DNA of 64,000 bases, from the NCBI RefSeq assembly GCF_900142185.1, contig NZ_FQZZ01000003.1, positions 248,001 to 312,000 of the forward strand. Direction: 5' to 3'. The position numbers and the translations under genes were made by a program. Below, one piece after another: positions 42,221 through 51,157 of this stretch. This DNA is from Lutimaribacter pacificus. Lineage in GTDB: Bacteria > Pseudomonadota > Alphaproteobacteria > Rhodobacterales > Rhodobacteraceae. How positions within the stretch are numbered: the stretch's first letter is position 1; each line of letters opens with the position of its first letter. Under the pieces are notes generated by a model, which did no database searches, was not told the DNA's origin, and saw only the letters and a program-made list of their open reading frames with translations.

Positions 42221-42768
42221 GCGGTGGTGTCGTCCCTGGATTGCCCCGCGATCCGGTATTCGTCGCGCGCGGGCTGGAACCCCACGCCGGCGCGGGGCGC
42301 GCCCCACTTACGGGCAAGCGCCACCAGATGCAAGGCCGCCGCGGCCGCCCCGCCGCCCTTGTTCTGATCGCCGGGATCGGCGCGGACCTCGGCCTGCTTG
42401 CGGTTTTCCACCGTCAGGATGCCGTTGCCGATGCACAGCCCCTGAAGGCCCAGCAATGTCAGGCCCCGGCTGCTGTCGTTGCAGACGGTGTCGTAATGCG
42501 TCGTCTCGCCCCGGATCACGCAGCCAAGCGCCACGTAGCCGTCGAAATTGCTCAGCCGTTCGGCCATGCCGATGGCGGTGGGTATCTCCAGCGCGCCGGG
42601 CACCTCGACGATGTCCCAGGTGCCGCCCGCGGCCTCGATCTCGGCCGTGGCGCCGGCGATCATGTTGTCGGCAATGTCCCTGTAATAGGGCGCGACCACG
42701 ATCAGCAGCTTCACCGGCTTGTCGAACTCGGCGCGCGGCAGGGTATAGTGGGTTTCCGATCCGGCCAT
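42217..42768 (-). CDS. ribH: 6,7-dimethyl-8-ribityllumazine synthase
   Basis: A 183-residue enzyme that joins the RibB product with the pyrimidinedione to give lumazine, the precursor of riboflavin. The sequences VEVPGALEIPTAI and GCVIRGETTHYDTVC with the catalytic His are conserved. It forms pentamers or icosahedra. The C-terminal extension (about 30 residues after RKWGAPRAGVGFQPARDEYR) is longer than usual. The ATG at 42768 has GAGAGG about 9 bases upstream and follows the ribB stop directly. Confidence 0.95.
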   Translation of the reverse strand: MAGSETHYTLPRAEFDKPVKLLIVVAPYYRDIADNMIAGATAEIEAAGGTWDIVEVPGALEIPTAIGMAERLSNFDGYVALGCVIRGETTHYDTVCNDSSRGLTLLGLQGLCIGNGILTVENRKQAEVRADPGDQNKGGGAAAAALHLVALARKWGAPRAGVGFQPARDEYRIAGQSRDDTTA

Positions 42769-42769
42769 C

Positions 42770-43906
42770 TCAGGCACCTCTCGTGATCTTGCGGGTTCCG
42801 GTGATCTCCAGCCCGTAGGCGTCCAGCCCGACCACCTTGGGGGTGCCGGAATTGGTCAGCAGTTCCAGCCGCGACAGCCCCAGAGAGCTGAGGATCTGCG
42901 CCCCCAGCCCGTATTGGCGCAGGGTTTGCGGGCTCACCTCGCCCTCGTGCACGATCTTCATTTCCAGGTCGCGCAGCAGCACCACGACACCGCGCCCCTC
43001 CTGCGCGATCTGGCGCATGGAATCGCTGAACTCGAACGCGCGCCCCTTCGGCCCCGCGCCGACCATGTCGTGCAGCGGGTCGAGCGCGTGCATCCGCACC
43101 AGCACCGGCGTGTCGCCCGAGATGTCGCCCTTGATCAGCGCGATATGCTCGGCCCCCTGGGTTTCGTCGGTATAGACCCGCATCTGCCACGCCCCGCCGA
43201 ATTCCGAGGTGATGGTCTTTTCGGCGCTCATCCTGACCAGGTTGTCATAGCGGCGGCGATAGCCAATCAGGTCCGAGATCGTCCCGATCTTCAGCCCGTG
43301 CCGCTGCGCGAAGGCCACCAGATCGGGCAGCCGCGCCATGGTGCCGTCCTCGTTCATGATCTCGCAGATCACGCCCGACGGGTTGAGCCCGGCCAGCCGC
43401 GCCACGTCGACCGCCGCCTCGGTATGGCCGGCGCGCACCAGCACGCCGCCGTCGCGGGCGCGCAGCGGAAAGACATGGCCGGGCGTGGCGATATCCTGTG
43501 CCCCCTTGCCCGCGTCGATCGCCACCGCGACCGTGCGGGCACGGTCATGGGCAGAGATCCCGGTGCTGACGCCCTCGCGCGCCTCGATCGAGATGGTGAA
43601 GGCGGTTTCGTGGCGCGACGAGTTGTGGGTGCTCATCAGGTGCAGGCCAAGCTGGTCCACCCGGTCCGAGGTGAGCGACAGGCAGATCAGGCCGCGCCCG
43701 TGGGTGGCCATGAAATTGATCGCCTCGGGCGTGGCCATCTGCGCGGGGATCACCAGATCGCCCTCGTTCTCGCGGTCCTCGTGATCGACGAGGATGAACA
43801 TGCGCCCGTTGCGCGCGTCCTCGATGATGTCCTCGATCGACGAGATCGCATCGTGCCAGTTTTCCTCGACCGGGCCGGGTGTTTCGTATTTCGCGCTTTC
43901 GGCCAT
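42770..43906 (-). CDS. ribB: 3,4-dihydroxy-2-butanone-4-phosphate synthase with degenerate GTP cyclohydrolase II domain
   Basis: A 378-residue two-domain protein. Residues 1-210 are RibB: DHEDRENEGDLVIPAQ and the Ser/His segment STHNSSRHETAF. It converts ribulose 5-phosphate to the four-carbon unit for riboflavin. Residues 215-378 align with cyclohydrolase II (RibA) in layout, but the zinc Cys triad is lost: the region reads ALIKGDISGDTPVLVRMHAL with no Cys. That half is probably structural, so a separate cyclohydrolase must exist. The ATG at 43906 has AGGGG 6 bases upstream; 43924 is the other in-frame ATG. It heads the ribB-ribH-nusB unit. Confidence 0.92.
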   Translation of the reverse strand: MAESAKYETPGPVEENWHDAISSIEDIIEDARNGRMFILVDHEDRENEGDLVIPAQMATPEAINFMATHGRGLICLSLTSDRVDQLGLHLMSTHNSSRHETAFTISIEAREGVSTGISAHDRARTVAVAIDAGKGAQDIATPGHVFPLRARDGGVLVRAGHTEAAVDVARLAGLNPSGVICEIMNEDGTMARLPDLVAFAQRHGLKIGTISDLIGYRRRYDNLVRMSAEKTITSEFGGAWQMRVYTDETQGAEHIALIKGDISGDTPVLVRMHALDPLHDMVGAGPKGRAFEFSDSMRQIAQEGRGVVVLLRDLEMKIVHEGEVSPQTLRQYGLGAQILSSLGLSRLELLTNSGTPKVVGLDAYGLEITGTRKITRGA

Positions 43907-44010
43907 CTGCATCCCCTGCGGCATCCTACCCCGGCGAGATAGCGCAGGGCGCCCGGGATGGCCAGAGGGACGGCGCGTCCTCCCCCAAGATCAAAGCGGA
44001 AGTTTGAAAG

Positions 44011-44188
44011 ATGCACCCGCCCGGAACAGCCGCGCAAGCGGCCCGGGCATCGCACGGCCGCCCCCCGGCCGGGCGATTGGCTGCCGCAGGTGCCACGGCC
44101 TGAGGGAGGAGGTGGCTGCAGGATAAACTGCCACTGACAGCCGTTGGATCGCCCGACCGCGGCCGTGCGATGCCCTTCTGTTGCGAAC
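44011..44188. repeat. 178-bp structured intergenic repeat, copy 1
   Basis: It matches 52890-53067 with 15 substitutions and two single-base gaps. Outer stem: GGGCATCGCACGGCCGC (44045-44061) pairs with 44159-44175, 17 of 17. Inner stem: about CGGGCGAT with ATCGCCCG. At the tip are two hairpins: A (44087-44102, CAGG/CCTG) and B (44116-44140, CTGCAG/CTG-A-CAG around a 12-base loop). It lies upstream of ribB and after the MBL gene (both minus strand). It resembles no riboswitch or IS that I know. An 11-C run follows, near 44208-44218. Confidence 0.85.
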
Positions 44189-44226
44189 TGCAGGGGAGCA
44201 GGTCGCGCCCCCCCCCCCTGCCCCCG

Positions 44227-45198
44227 TCACTCGGTGAATTGCCACAGCGCGGGCAGGAAGCGATAGCTGTCGCCCTCGCGCAGCACATGGCCCACGCCGG
44301 GGAACGGGAAGTGATAACCCAGGATCGCGATCCGGTCGGCGGCGGCCATGTCCAGCAGGCGCATCCGCGTCGCCACGGTCTGATCGCCATCGGCGTCGAA
44401 ATTGTTGTACCATTCGGGATGGGCGAAATTGGTATAGGCGTGCGACATGGCATCGCCCAGCGCCATCACCTGCCTGCCGCCCGCCTCCAGAACCACGCTC
44501 ATATGGCCCGGCGTGTGGCCGGGCGTGTCGATCACGCGGATGCCCGGCACGATTTCCTGGTCGTTCTGCAGCAGCGTCCAGTCCAGCCCATCGGCGGTGA
44601 GCGAGTTCACCGCCCCCAGCACGAATTGCTGGTCCTCGGGCGCCACCCGGTTCACCAGGTCGTCCTGAATCCAGTAATCGTGCTCGGCCTGACCGATGAA
44701 ATACTGCGCGTCGGGAAACAGCGGCTCGTCGAAATCGTCGCGGATGCCCCAGATGTGATCGGGATGGGCATGGGTGATGACCACATGGGTGATCCCGGAC
44801 GGGTCGATGCCGGCATTCTCCATGTTGGCCATCAGCCGCCCGACCGTGGGCAGGAACCGGCTGCCCGAGCCGACATCGACCAGCACCTTGGCGTCGCCGC
44901 TTTCCACCAGCAGGTGGTTGGTATGGGAATAGCCGTCTTCGGGCGACAGGTAATGCGCCTCAAGGAAGGCCCGCACCTCGTCGCGCGGGGCGTTCACGCC
45001 CAGCCCGTCGGCGGGCAGGCTGAAGAACCCGTCCGACAGGATGGTGATGCGCGCATCGCCCAGGGTAAAGCGGAAATGCGCGGGGTTGGGCGTGTCGGGC
45101 GCGCCGAGCTGCGCGCGCACCGCACCCGGCAGCGCAAAGGCCGGCGCCATCGCGGCCAGTTTCAGGATCTCGCGGCGCGTGGGTTTCAGAACTGTCAT
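44227..45198 (-). CDS. Exported MBL-fold metallo-hydrolase
   Basis: A 323-residue metallo-beta-lactamase-fold protein. The N-terminus TRREILKLAAMAPAFALPGAVRA has the twin-Arg of a Tat signal, so it is probably exported folded. The zinc motif is THAHPDH (H-x-H-x-D-H), with DTPGHTPGHM and a late His in GYHFPFPGVGH. Such proteins include lactonases and phosphodiesterases; the substrate cannot be told. It has an open gap of about 160 bases after it to the next minus-strand gene, with no further feature seen. Confidence 0.88.
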   Translation of the reverse strand: MTVLKPTRREILKLAAMAPAFALPGAVRAQLGAPDTPNPAHFRFTLGDARITILSDGFFSLPADGLGVNAPRDEVRAFLEAHYLSPEDGYSHTNHLLVESGDAKVLVDVGSGSRFLPTVGRLMANMENAGIDPSGITHVVITHAHPDHIWGIRDDFDEPLFPDAQYFIGQAEHDYWIQDDLVNRVAPEDQQFVLGAVNSLTADGLDWTLLQNDQEIVPGIRVIDTPGHTPGHMSVVLEAGGRQVMALGDAMSHAYTNFAHPEWYNNFDADGDQTVATRMRLLDMAAADRIAILGYHFPFPGVGHVLREGDSYRFLPALWQFTE

Positions 45199-45359
45199 CT
45201 AAGGCATCCTCCCGTTCCTGCGTTTCGTGCAAGGATAGGGCACGGCGCGGCGGACGCAATGCATTTCGTGAATATGATACGGGTCGCGGGCGGGGGGCTT
45301 CGTTCAAACCCCGGCGGATCGCCGGCACGCCATCCTTTGGGAAACGGACCCCCGGTTCG

Positions 45360-46043
45360 TCACGGCGCCGGCCACGCCCCGGGCGTTGCCAGCAGCGTTC
45401 GCACCAGCGGGTCCAGCGCGTCGCGCGGCAGGATAAGCAGCATCCCCGGCGCGGCAAAGCGCAGCCGCACCGGCCCGGTCGCCACGTTCGAGGTGCCCAC
45501 CCGCGCGTCGGGCGCGAAATCCAGCCCGTCGATCGGCCAGTGCAACCCCTCGGACCAGCCATGCAGCGCGCGCATCGGAAACAGCGACACCCGCGTGCCG
45601 GGATGCAGGTCGATCGTCAGGTCGGGCGGTGCCAGCGTCACAAGTTCGTCCATCCCCACCAGCACGCAACGGCGGTGCGGATGGCGCACCAGCGCGTTGA
45701 AATTCGCCAGCTCGTGATCGCGCCGCGCCCCCATGAACCCCGCGCCCAGGATCAGCGGCGCCGCGACCGAGCGCAGCGCCTTGTCGAAATCGGTGCTCTC
45801 CTGTTCCGCGATACGGTGCAGCCGCGCCGGGTCGATCCGGGCGCGCGCGGCATCGTCCAGGCTGTCCATGTCGCCGATCACCGCCAGCGGCATCTCGCCC
45901 GACGCCAGCACCAGCCCCGCGCCGCCATCGGCCGCGACGATCCCGGGCGCGTGGCGGCGCAGGTCGGCAAGCAGCGCGCGATCCGCCCAGCCCCCGCCGA
46001 CCAGCGTCAGGGGCGCCTCGCTTTCAACAATTTTATCGGTCAT
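45360..46043 (-). CDS. thiN: Thiamine pyrophosphokinase
   Basis: A 227-residue enzyme that makes thiamine diphosphate from thiamine with ATP. Marks: ADGGAGLVLASGEMPLAVIGDMDSLDD and QESTDFDKALRSV, the two Asp-rich motifs of the catalytic domain; a beta-rich C-terminal domain follows (GTSNVATGPVRLRF). The ATG at 46043 gives MTDKIVESEAPL; a GTG at 46058 could add five residues. Divergent from the acidic protein at 46182. Confidence 0.9.
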   Translation of the reverse strand: MTDKIVESEAPLTLVGGGWADRALLADLRRHAPGIVAADGGAGLVLASGEMPLAVIGDMDSLDDAARARIDPARLHRIAEQESTDFDKALRSVAAPLILGAGFMGARRDHELANFNALVRHPHRRCVLVGMDELVTLAPPDLTIDLHPGTRVSLFPMRALHGWSEGLHWPIDGLDFAPDARVGTSNVATGPVRLRFAAPGMLLILPRDALDPLVRTLLATPGAWPAP

Positions 46044-46181
46044 TGATTGATTATCCACGTTTTTGGAAACAAATCACATTCCGGCCACGAAATGATACGG
46101 TAATAACCGAAGATTCGTTCACGTTTCGGCGTCACCGGGGTGCTAGATGTCGGCTCGCAGGCAACGAAAGGCGATGTGAAC

Positions 46182-48353
46182 ATGGTGAACACGAGTAAAA
46201 TCCTGACGGTTTCCTATGGCACGTTCTCGTGCACGCTGGAAGGCTTCGATGACTCGTTCGAAACGATGAAGGCAATCGCGGAGTATTTCCGCGACCTGGC
46301 CGCCGACGATCGCTATTTCGGGGCCGAACCGCCGACCCCGGACGCCGAGATGCTGGCCCGTATCGCCGAGCGTGAAGTTGCCCGCCGGGTCGAGGCACGC
46401 GAGGAACGGGGCGGGATCGTCCTGCGCGCCGCCGACGCCGCAACGGCCGCCCCGGCCATCGGCACCGCTGCCGCCGCGCAGGAGGCCGAGGCCGAACCCG
46501 AGGCCCCGGCGCAAGAGCCGGAAGCCGCCGCCGCGCCTGCCCCCGTGACGGACAAGACACCCGAGGCCGTGGAGCCCGAGCTGGCCGAGGCAGAGGAACC
46601 CGAGGCTGCCGAGGTCGCGGAACCCGAGGCGGAGGAACCCGCCGCCGAACTCACGATGCCCGTGAGCGAAGAACCCGAAATCGAGCACGTCGTCCCCGCC
46701 GCCGCGGCCACCGATGAAAACTCGATCGCGGCCAAGCTGCAGCGCATCCGCGCGGTCGTGTCGCGTAACGCCGCCGAGGCCAGCGATTATTCCGAAGACC
46801 AGCACGCCGACAGCTTCGTCGAGCCTGAAATCGCCTCGCTCGACGCGGTGCTGACCGAAGGTGCCGATGCCGACGCCCCCGCCGACATGGCCGGGGACGA
46901 CGACAGCATCCTGTCCGATATCCTGGCCGAAACAGCCGTGGAAGACGCGCCCGAAGACCTGGCCGAACCCGCCGTGGCGGCGGAGGATACAGCCGATACG
47001 CTTGAGGACGAGCTGCAGGCGCTGGCCGGGGACGCCGTCGAAGAAACGCAAGAGCACGCACCCGAAGAGACCCTGACGCTGGACGACGAAACCCGCATCG
47101 ACGACACCGCCGGGGACTCGGACGAGGACGACGTTGCCGGCATCCTCGACAAGCTGGCCGGCCTGTCGGATGACGAGGCCGAAGACGCGCCCGAAACCGT
47201 CGCAACGGACGAGGACGAAACCGCCGCCTCCACCGAACTGGACGAGCTGGACGATTTCCTGTCGACCCTCGCCCGCGAGGAAGACGAGGACGCGGAAACC
47301 GCGCAGGACGACGCGGTCGAGGAAACCGCCATCGCCGAAGAACCCGCGCCGCTGCGCGCCCGCGTCGTCAAGATGAAGCGCGCCGATTTCGAGGCCGCCA
47401 TCGCCGGGGGCCAGCTCGAAGCCGCCGATGACGAGGACGACTGGGACGACGACTGGGACGCACTGGACGACAGCGCCCTGTCGCCCGAGGAAGAGGCCGA
47501 GTTGCAGGCCGAACTGGCCGAGGTCGAGGCCGAGCTGGAAGACGAGGATTCCGGCATACACGCCTTCGACGACGAGGCCGGGGACGAGATCGACTCGATC
47601 TTCGCCGAGGCCGAGGACGACAGCCCCGACCTGCAGGAACGCCGCCGCGCCCGCGAACAACTGGACGAGGCCGCCTCGGAACGCGACATGAGCCGCCTGA
47701 TGGCCAAGACCAACAGCGAGATGGACGAACCCGAATCCGCCAACCGCCGCAGCGCGATCCAGCACCTGCGCGCCGCCGTCGCCGCCACCCGCGCCGACAA
47801 GGCGGCCGGTATCAGCGCCCGCGAGGATACCATCAGCGAAGCCTTCCGCGAGGATCTGGCCAGCGTCGTGCGCCCCCGCCGCCCCCGCACCGAGGGCAAC
47901 GGCACCGCCCGACCGACCGAACAGGCGCGGCCTGCCCCGCTCAAGCTGGTGGCGGAACAGCGCATCGACGCCCCCGCCACCCCGCAGGCGCCGGTGCGCC
48001 CGCGCCGCGTGTCGATGGCCGATATCCACGAGGAACGGCGCGACGCCGTCCATGCCACGACCGACGGCGAAAGCTTTGCCGATTACGCCGAGTCGATGGG
48101 CGCGCATGACCTGCCCGAGATCCTCGAGGCCGCGGCCTCGTACCTGTCCTTCGTCGAAGGCCGCGACCAGTTCTCGCGCCCGCAGCTGATGACCCGCGCA
48201 CGCTCGGCCATCGGCGACGATTTCAGCCGCGAGGACGGGCTGCGCAGCTTTGGCCAGCTTCTGCGCCAGGGCAAGATCCAGAAGCTCAAGGGCGGCCGGT
48301 TCACCGTGTCCGACGATATCGGCTTTCAGCCCGGCGAACGCCGCGCGGGCTGA
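46182..48353 (+). CDS. Large acidic protein with conserved N- and C-terminal domains
   Basis: A 723-residue soluble protein. The N-terminal 80 residues (ILTVSYGTFSCTLEGFDDSF, ETMKAIAEYFRDLAADDRYF) and the C-terminal 90 (MGAHDLPEILEAAASYLSF, QLMTRARSAIGDDFSREDGL) are the conserved parts. The middle, about residues 90-500, is very rich in Glu, Asp and Ala and looks disordered. A basic segment lies between residues 550 and 640. I do not recognise a function; relatives are typical of Rhodobacterales and sometimes mislabelled. AAAGG lies 10 bases before the ATG at 46182. The AT-rich 138-base gap before it probably holds two divergent promoters. Confidence 0.7.
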   Translation: MVNTSKILTVSYGTFSCTLEGFDDSFETMKAIAEYFRDLAADDRYFGAEPPTPDAEMLARIAEREVARRVEAREERGGIVLRAADAATAAPAIGTAAAAQEAEAEPEAPAQEPEAAAAPAPVTDKTPEAVEPELAEAEEPEAAEVAEPEAEEPAAELTMPVSEEPEIEHVVPAAAATDENSIAAKLQRIRAVVSRNAAEASDYSEDQHADSFVEPEIASLDAVLTEGADADAPADMAGDDDSILSDILAETAVEDAPEDLAEPAVAAEDTADTLEDELQALAGDAVEETQEHAPEETLTLDDETRIDDTAGDSDEDDVAGILDKLAGLSDDEAEDAPETVATDEDETAASTELDELDDFLSTLAREEDEDAETAQDDAVEETAIAEEPAPLRARVVKMKRADFEAAIAGGQLEAADDEDDWDDDWDALDDSALSPEEEAELQAELAEVEAELEDEDSGIHAFDDEAGDEIDSIFAEAEDDSPDLQERRRAREQLDEAASERDMSRLMAKTNSEMDEPESANRRSAIQHLRAAVAATRADKAAGISAREDTISEAFREDLASVVRPRRPRTEGNGTARPTEQARPAPLKLVAEQRIDAPATPQAPVRPRRVSMADIHEERRDAVHATTDGESFADYAESMGAHDLPEILEAAASYLSFVEGRDQFSRPQLMTRARSAIGDDFSREDGLRSFGQLLRQGKIQKLKGGRFTVSDDIGFQPGERRAG

Positions 48354-48374
48354 GCCCGGTCACAACGCATGAAA

Positions 48375-48402
48375 AAAGGCGGGCATCGCGGCCCGCCTTT
48401 TC
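48375..48402. terminator. Bidirectional intrinsic terminator
   Basis: GGCGGGC, 6-base loop, GCCCGCC, with A6 before and T4 after the stem. It lies between the convergent acidic-protein and DUF2842 genes and can serve both strands. Confidence 0.8.
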
Positions 48403-48412
48403 GATGTTCCGG

Positions 48413-48643
48413 CTATGGCCCCTGGTCGGGATCGTCGGGATCGGGCTGCCCCACCCCGCGAAAGATGAACCGGAACGGCAGCGCCCACAGAAACCCCAGC
48501 CCGACATAGACCAGCAACTCGGCCCAGATCGGCGGGCGGCCCAGCATGTTCACCACCGTCACCGCCACCACCACATAGGCCGGTAACCCGATCAGCAGGA
48601 TTACCAGCGCCCATCGCTTGCGGGCTTTGTAACCCAGCGCCAT
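48413..48643 (-). CDS. DUF2842 small membrane protein
   Basis: A 76-residue protein with two helices (WALVILLIGLPAYVVVAVTVV and AELLVYVGLGFLWALPFRF) and the typical start [13 protein letters not shown]2842 is widespread in alphaproteobacteria without known function. Its ATG overlaps the purA stop (TGATG), so it is translationally coupled to purA. Confidence 0.88.
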   Translation of the reverse strand: MALGYKARKRWALVILLIGLPAYVVVAVTVVNMLGRPPIWAELLVYVGLGFLWALPFRFIFRGVGQPDPDDPDQGP

Positions 48644-49938
48644 CAGTCCGAGAACGGGTCGGTTACAAGGATCGTGTCGTCCCGTTCCGGCGAGGTGGAC
48701 AACAGCGCGACCGGGCATTCGATCAGCTCCTCGACCCGGCGCACGTATTTGATCGCGTTGGCGGGCAGCTCGGCCCAGCTGCGCGCGCCTTCGGTGGACT
48801 CCGACCAGCCTTCCATTTCCTCGTAGACCGGCACGCAGCGGGCCTGCTGGTCGGCGGCGGTCGGCAGGTAATCCAGCCGCTCGCCGTCCAGTTCGTAGCC
48901 GACGCAGATCTTCAGCGTGTCGAACCCGTCCAGTACATCCAGCTTGGTCAGCGAGATGCCGTTCACGCCGCTGGTGGCGCAGGTCTGGCGCACCAGCGCC
49001 GCGTCGAACCAGCCGCAACGGCGCTTGCGCCCGGTCACGGTGCCGAATTCGCGCCCGCGCTCGCCCAGCCGCTGGCCGTCACCGTCGTGCAGCTCGGTCG
49101 GGAACGGCCCCTCGCCGACGCGGGTGGTATAGGCCTTGACGATACCCAGCACGTAATCGACCGCCCCCGGCCCCAGGCCGACGCCGGTGGCCGCCTGCCC
49201 CGCGATCACGTTCGAGGAGGTGACGAAGGGATAGGTGCCGAAATCGATGTCCAGAAGCGCGCCCTGCGCCCCTTCGAACAGGATACGCTTGCCGGATTTG
49301 CGTTTCTCGTTCAGCACCCTCCAGACCGGCGCGGCGTATTTCAGGATCTCGGGCGCGATCTCTGTCAGCGCGGCGATCAGGCCGTCGCGGTCGATCGGCT
49401 CGACCCCCAGCCCCCGGCGCAACGGATCGTGATGCTGCAGCGCGCGGTCCACCCGCGCCTCGAGCGTGGCGGCGTCGGCCAGGTCCGCCACCCGGATCGC
49501 GCGGCGGCCCACCTTGTCCTCGTAGCACGGGCCGATCCCGCGGCCGGTGGTGCCGATCTTGGTGCCCTTGCTGGCGGCCTCTTCACGGGCGCGGTCAAGC
49601 TCGCCGTGATAGGGCAGAATCAGCGGGGTGTTCTCGGCGATCATCAGCGTCTCGGGCGTGATATCGACGCCCTTGCCGCGGATCGTCTCAATCTCCTGCA
49701 GCAGATGCCAGGGGTCCAGCACCACGCCGTTGCCGATAATGCTCAGCTTGCCGCCGCGCACCACCCCCGAGGGCAGCGCGTTCAGCTTGTAGACCGTGCC
49801 GTCGATCACCAGCGTATGCCCGGCGTTATGCCCGCCCTGGAAGCGGCAGATCACATCGGCCCGCTCCGACAGCCAGTCGACGATCTTGCCCTTGCCCTCA
49901 TCGCCCCATTGCGCGCCCACAACGACCACGTTTGCCAT
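48643..49938 (-). CDS. purA: Adenylosuccinate synthetase
   Basis: A 431-residue enzyme that makes adenylosuccinate from IMP, aspartate and GTP, the first step from IMP to AMP. Visible: [20 protein letters not shown] at the start with the active-site Asp and the GTP P-loop, [26 protein letters not shown] and the C-terminal [14 protein letters not shown] with [11 protein letters not shown]. Full length. The ATG at 49938 starts [10 protein letters not shown]. The divergent membrane protein lies upstream at 50079. Confidence 0.97.
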   Translation of the reverse strand: MANVVVVGAQWGDEGKGKIVDWLSERADVICRFQGGHNAGHTLVIDGTVYKLNALPSGVVRGGKLSIIGNGVVLDPWHLLQEIETIRGKGVDITPETLMIAENTPLILPYHGELDRAREEAASKGTKIGTTGRGIGPCYEDKVGRRAIRVADLADAATLEARVDRALQHHDPLRRGLGVEPIDRDGLIAALTEIAPEILKYAAPVWRVLNEKRKSGKRILFEGAQGALLDIDFGTYPFVTSSNVIAGQAATGVGLGPGAVDYVLGIVKAYTTRVGEGPFPTELHDGDGQRLGERGREFGTVTGRKRRCGWFDAALVRQTCATSGVNGISLTKLDVLDGFDTLKICVGYELDGERLDYLPTAADQQARCVPVYEEMEGWSESTEGARSWAELPANAIKYVRRVEELIECPVALLSTSPERDDTILVTDPFSD

Positions 49939-50078
49939 GTCACGACCCTTTCCTGACGGCAGAAACCGACGCCCCGTATAGCGAGGCCCGAGGCCCGGCG
50001 AAACCGGAAATTCGCCGCGGGCTGGACAGCACCGCCGCCGCGCGCCAAAACTCGTGCGCGCCAACCCGGAGGTTTTTC

Positions 50079-50474
50079 ATGGGCTTTCTCCTGCGCTGGA
50101 TCGCGGCCTTCGCGCTGCTCTCGGCCACCTACAACCCGACACGGTGGAACTATGCCCGCTGGGCCGGGCGCGACTGGGAGGCACAGATGCCGCTTGTCGT
50201 GCTGTGCGGGCTGTTGCTGCTGGTGGGCTACATCGTCTACCTGCGCGCCACGCTGCGTTCGATCGGGGCGTTCGGCATGGGGCTGGTGCTGGCGATCATC
50301 GCGGCCCTGCTGTGGGTGGCGCATGATTTCGGCTGGCTCGACCTGCGCGATCCCACGCGCAACACCTGGATCGCGCTGGTGGCGCTGGCGACGGTGCTGG
50401 GCATCGGCCTGAACTGGTCCCATGTGCGCCGCCGCCTCAGCGGGCAGGCCGACATGGACGATGTGGACGAATAG
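50079..50474 (+). CDS. DUF6524-like four-helix membrane protein
   Basis: A 131-residue integral membrane protein with about four helices (LRWIAAFALLSATYNPTRWNY, MPLVVLCGLLLLVGYIVYLRA, GMGLVLAIIAALLWVAHDF, WIALVALATVLGIGLNW), ending in a charged cytoplasmic tail (VRRRLSGQADMDDVDE). It resembles the Rhodobacterales DUF6524 family, named from memory. GGAGG lies 7 bases before the ATG. It is divergent from purA. Confidence 0.75.
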   Translation: MGFLLRWIAAFALLSATYNPTRWNYARWAGRDWEAQMPLVVLCGLLLLVGYIVYLRATLRSIGAFGMGLVLAIIAALLWVAHDFGWLDLRDPTRNTWIALVALATVLGIGLNWSHVRRRLSGQADMDDVDE

Positions 50475-50477
50475 CCC

Positions 50478-50551
50478 CTTCATCGTTCCGCAAATACTCG
50501 CTCCCCCCGCGCCCGGCACGCGCAGGTGCCGGCATGGGGGCGCCCGGGGCC
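50478..50551 (+). repeat. Dispersed intergenic repeat, copy 4
   Basis: CTTCATCGTTCCGCAAATAC core (two differences from copy 3), followed by a hairpin with CCGGCAC (50513-50519) and GTGCCGG (50526-50532), extended by a CCCCC/GGGGG outer pair. It lies in the gap between the DUF6524-like gene and secG. Confidence 0.5.
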
Positions 50552-50627
50552 GGGAATGACCGCTTGCCCCTTGGGCCAAACATCATTACATGGCCCCTGA
50601 TACGAATATCCGGCAAGCCGAGGCCCC

Positions 50628-50990
50628 ATGGAAAACGTCATCCTCATCGTCCACCTTCTTCTTGCGCTGGCGCTGATCGGCATCGTTCTGCTGCAGCGGT
50701 CCGAGGGGGGCGGCCTTGGCATCGGCGGCGGCGGCGCGGCGGCGGGCCGCGCACCGGCGACGCCGCTGGGCAAGGTGACATGGGTTCTGGCGATCGCATT
50801 CATCTGCACCTCGCTGGCGCTGACCATCGTCGCGGCGCAGAAATCGGCCGGCAGTTCGGTTCTCGACCGTATCGGCAACCAGCCGACGGCGGAGGAACCC
50901 GCCGATGCGGCGCCGGCCCTGCCTTCGGGCGACGGGTTGCTGCCGCCCGCGGGGGGCGACGACGCACCGCTGGTGCCCCGCGCCGACTGA
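50628..50990 (+). CDS. secG: Preprotein translocase subunit SecG
   Basis: A 120-residue inner-membrane part of the SecYEG channel. Two helices: VILIVHLLLALALIGIVLLQ and KVTWVLAIAFICTSLALTIV, separated by the conserved QRSEGGGLGIGGGG loop. The C-terminal 40 residues are Pro/Ala-rich and variable, as usual. It lies directly upstream of pyrG, the normal order in Rhodobacterales, but pyrG seems to have its own promoter. Confidence 0.95.
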   Translation: MENVILIVHLLLALALIGIVLLQRSEGGGLGIGGGGAAAGRAPATPLGKVTWVLAIAFICTSLALTIVAAQKSAGSSVLDRIGNQPTAEEPADAAPALPSGDGLLPPAGGDDAPLVPRAD

Positions 50991-51052
50991 GACCCGCAAA
51001 CCACAAGCGTTTGAGGACGCGCGGCAGGCCATAACAGCATCTTGCGGTCTGC

Positions 51053-51081
51053 TTGCGCTTCCTGCGCGAATCCTTTATGAC
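51053..51081 (+). promoter_or_regulatory. Candidate promoter of pyrG
   Basis: TTGCGC, 17 bases, TATGAC, ending 76 bases before the pyrG ATG. The spacing is ideal; the element match is moderate. Confidence 0.35.
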
Positions 51082-51157
51082 TTGAGTCCCGTGATGCTGC
51101 GGCCATTCGGACCGCGCGGGCGCTCGTTTCTTGCGACTTCACGGGGGATGCCACGAC

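Noticed and set aside
43907-44226. FMN riboswitch upstream of ribB
   Set aside because: The gap before ribB is long and structured, but neither strand shows the FMN aptamer consensus; the structure is explained by the 178-bp repeat, which also occurs after pyrG.
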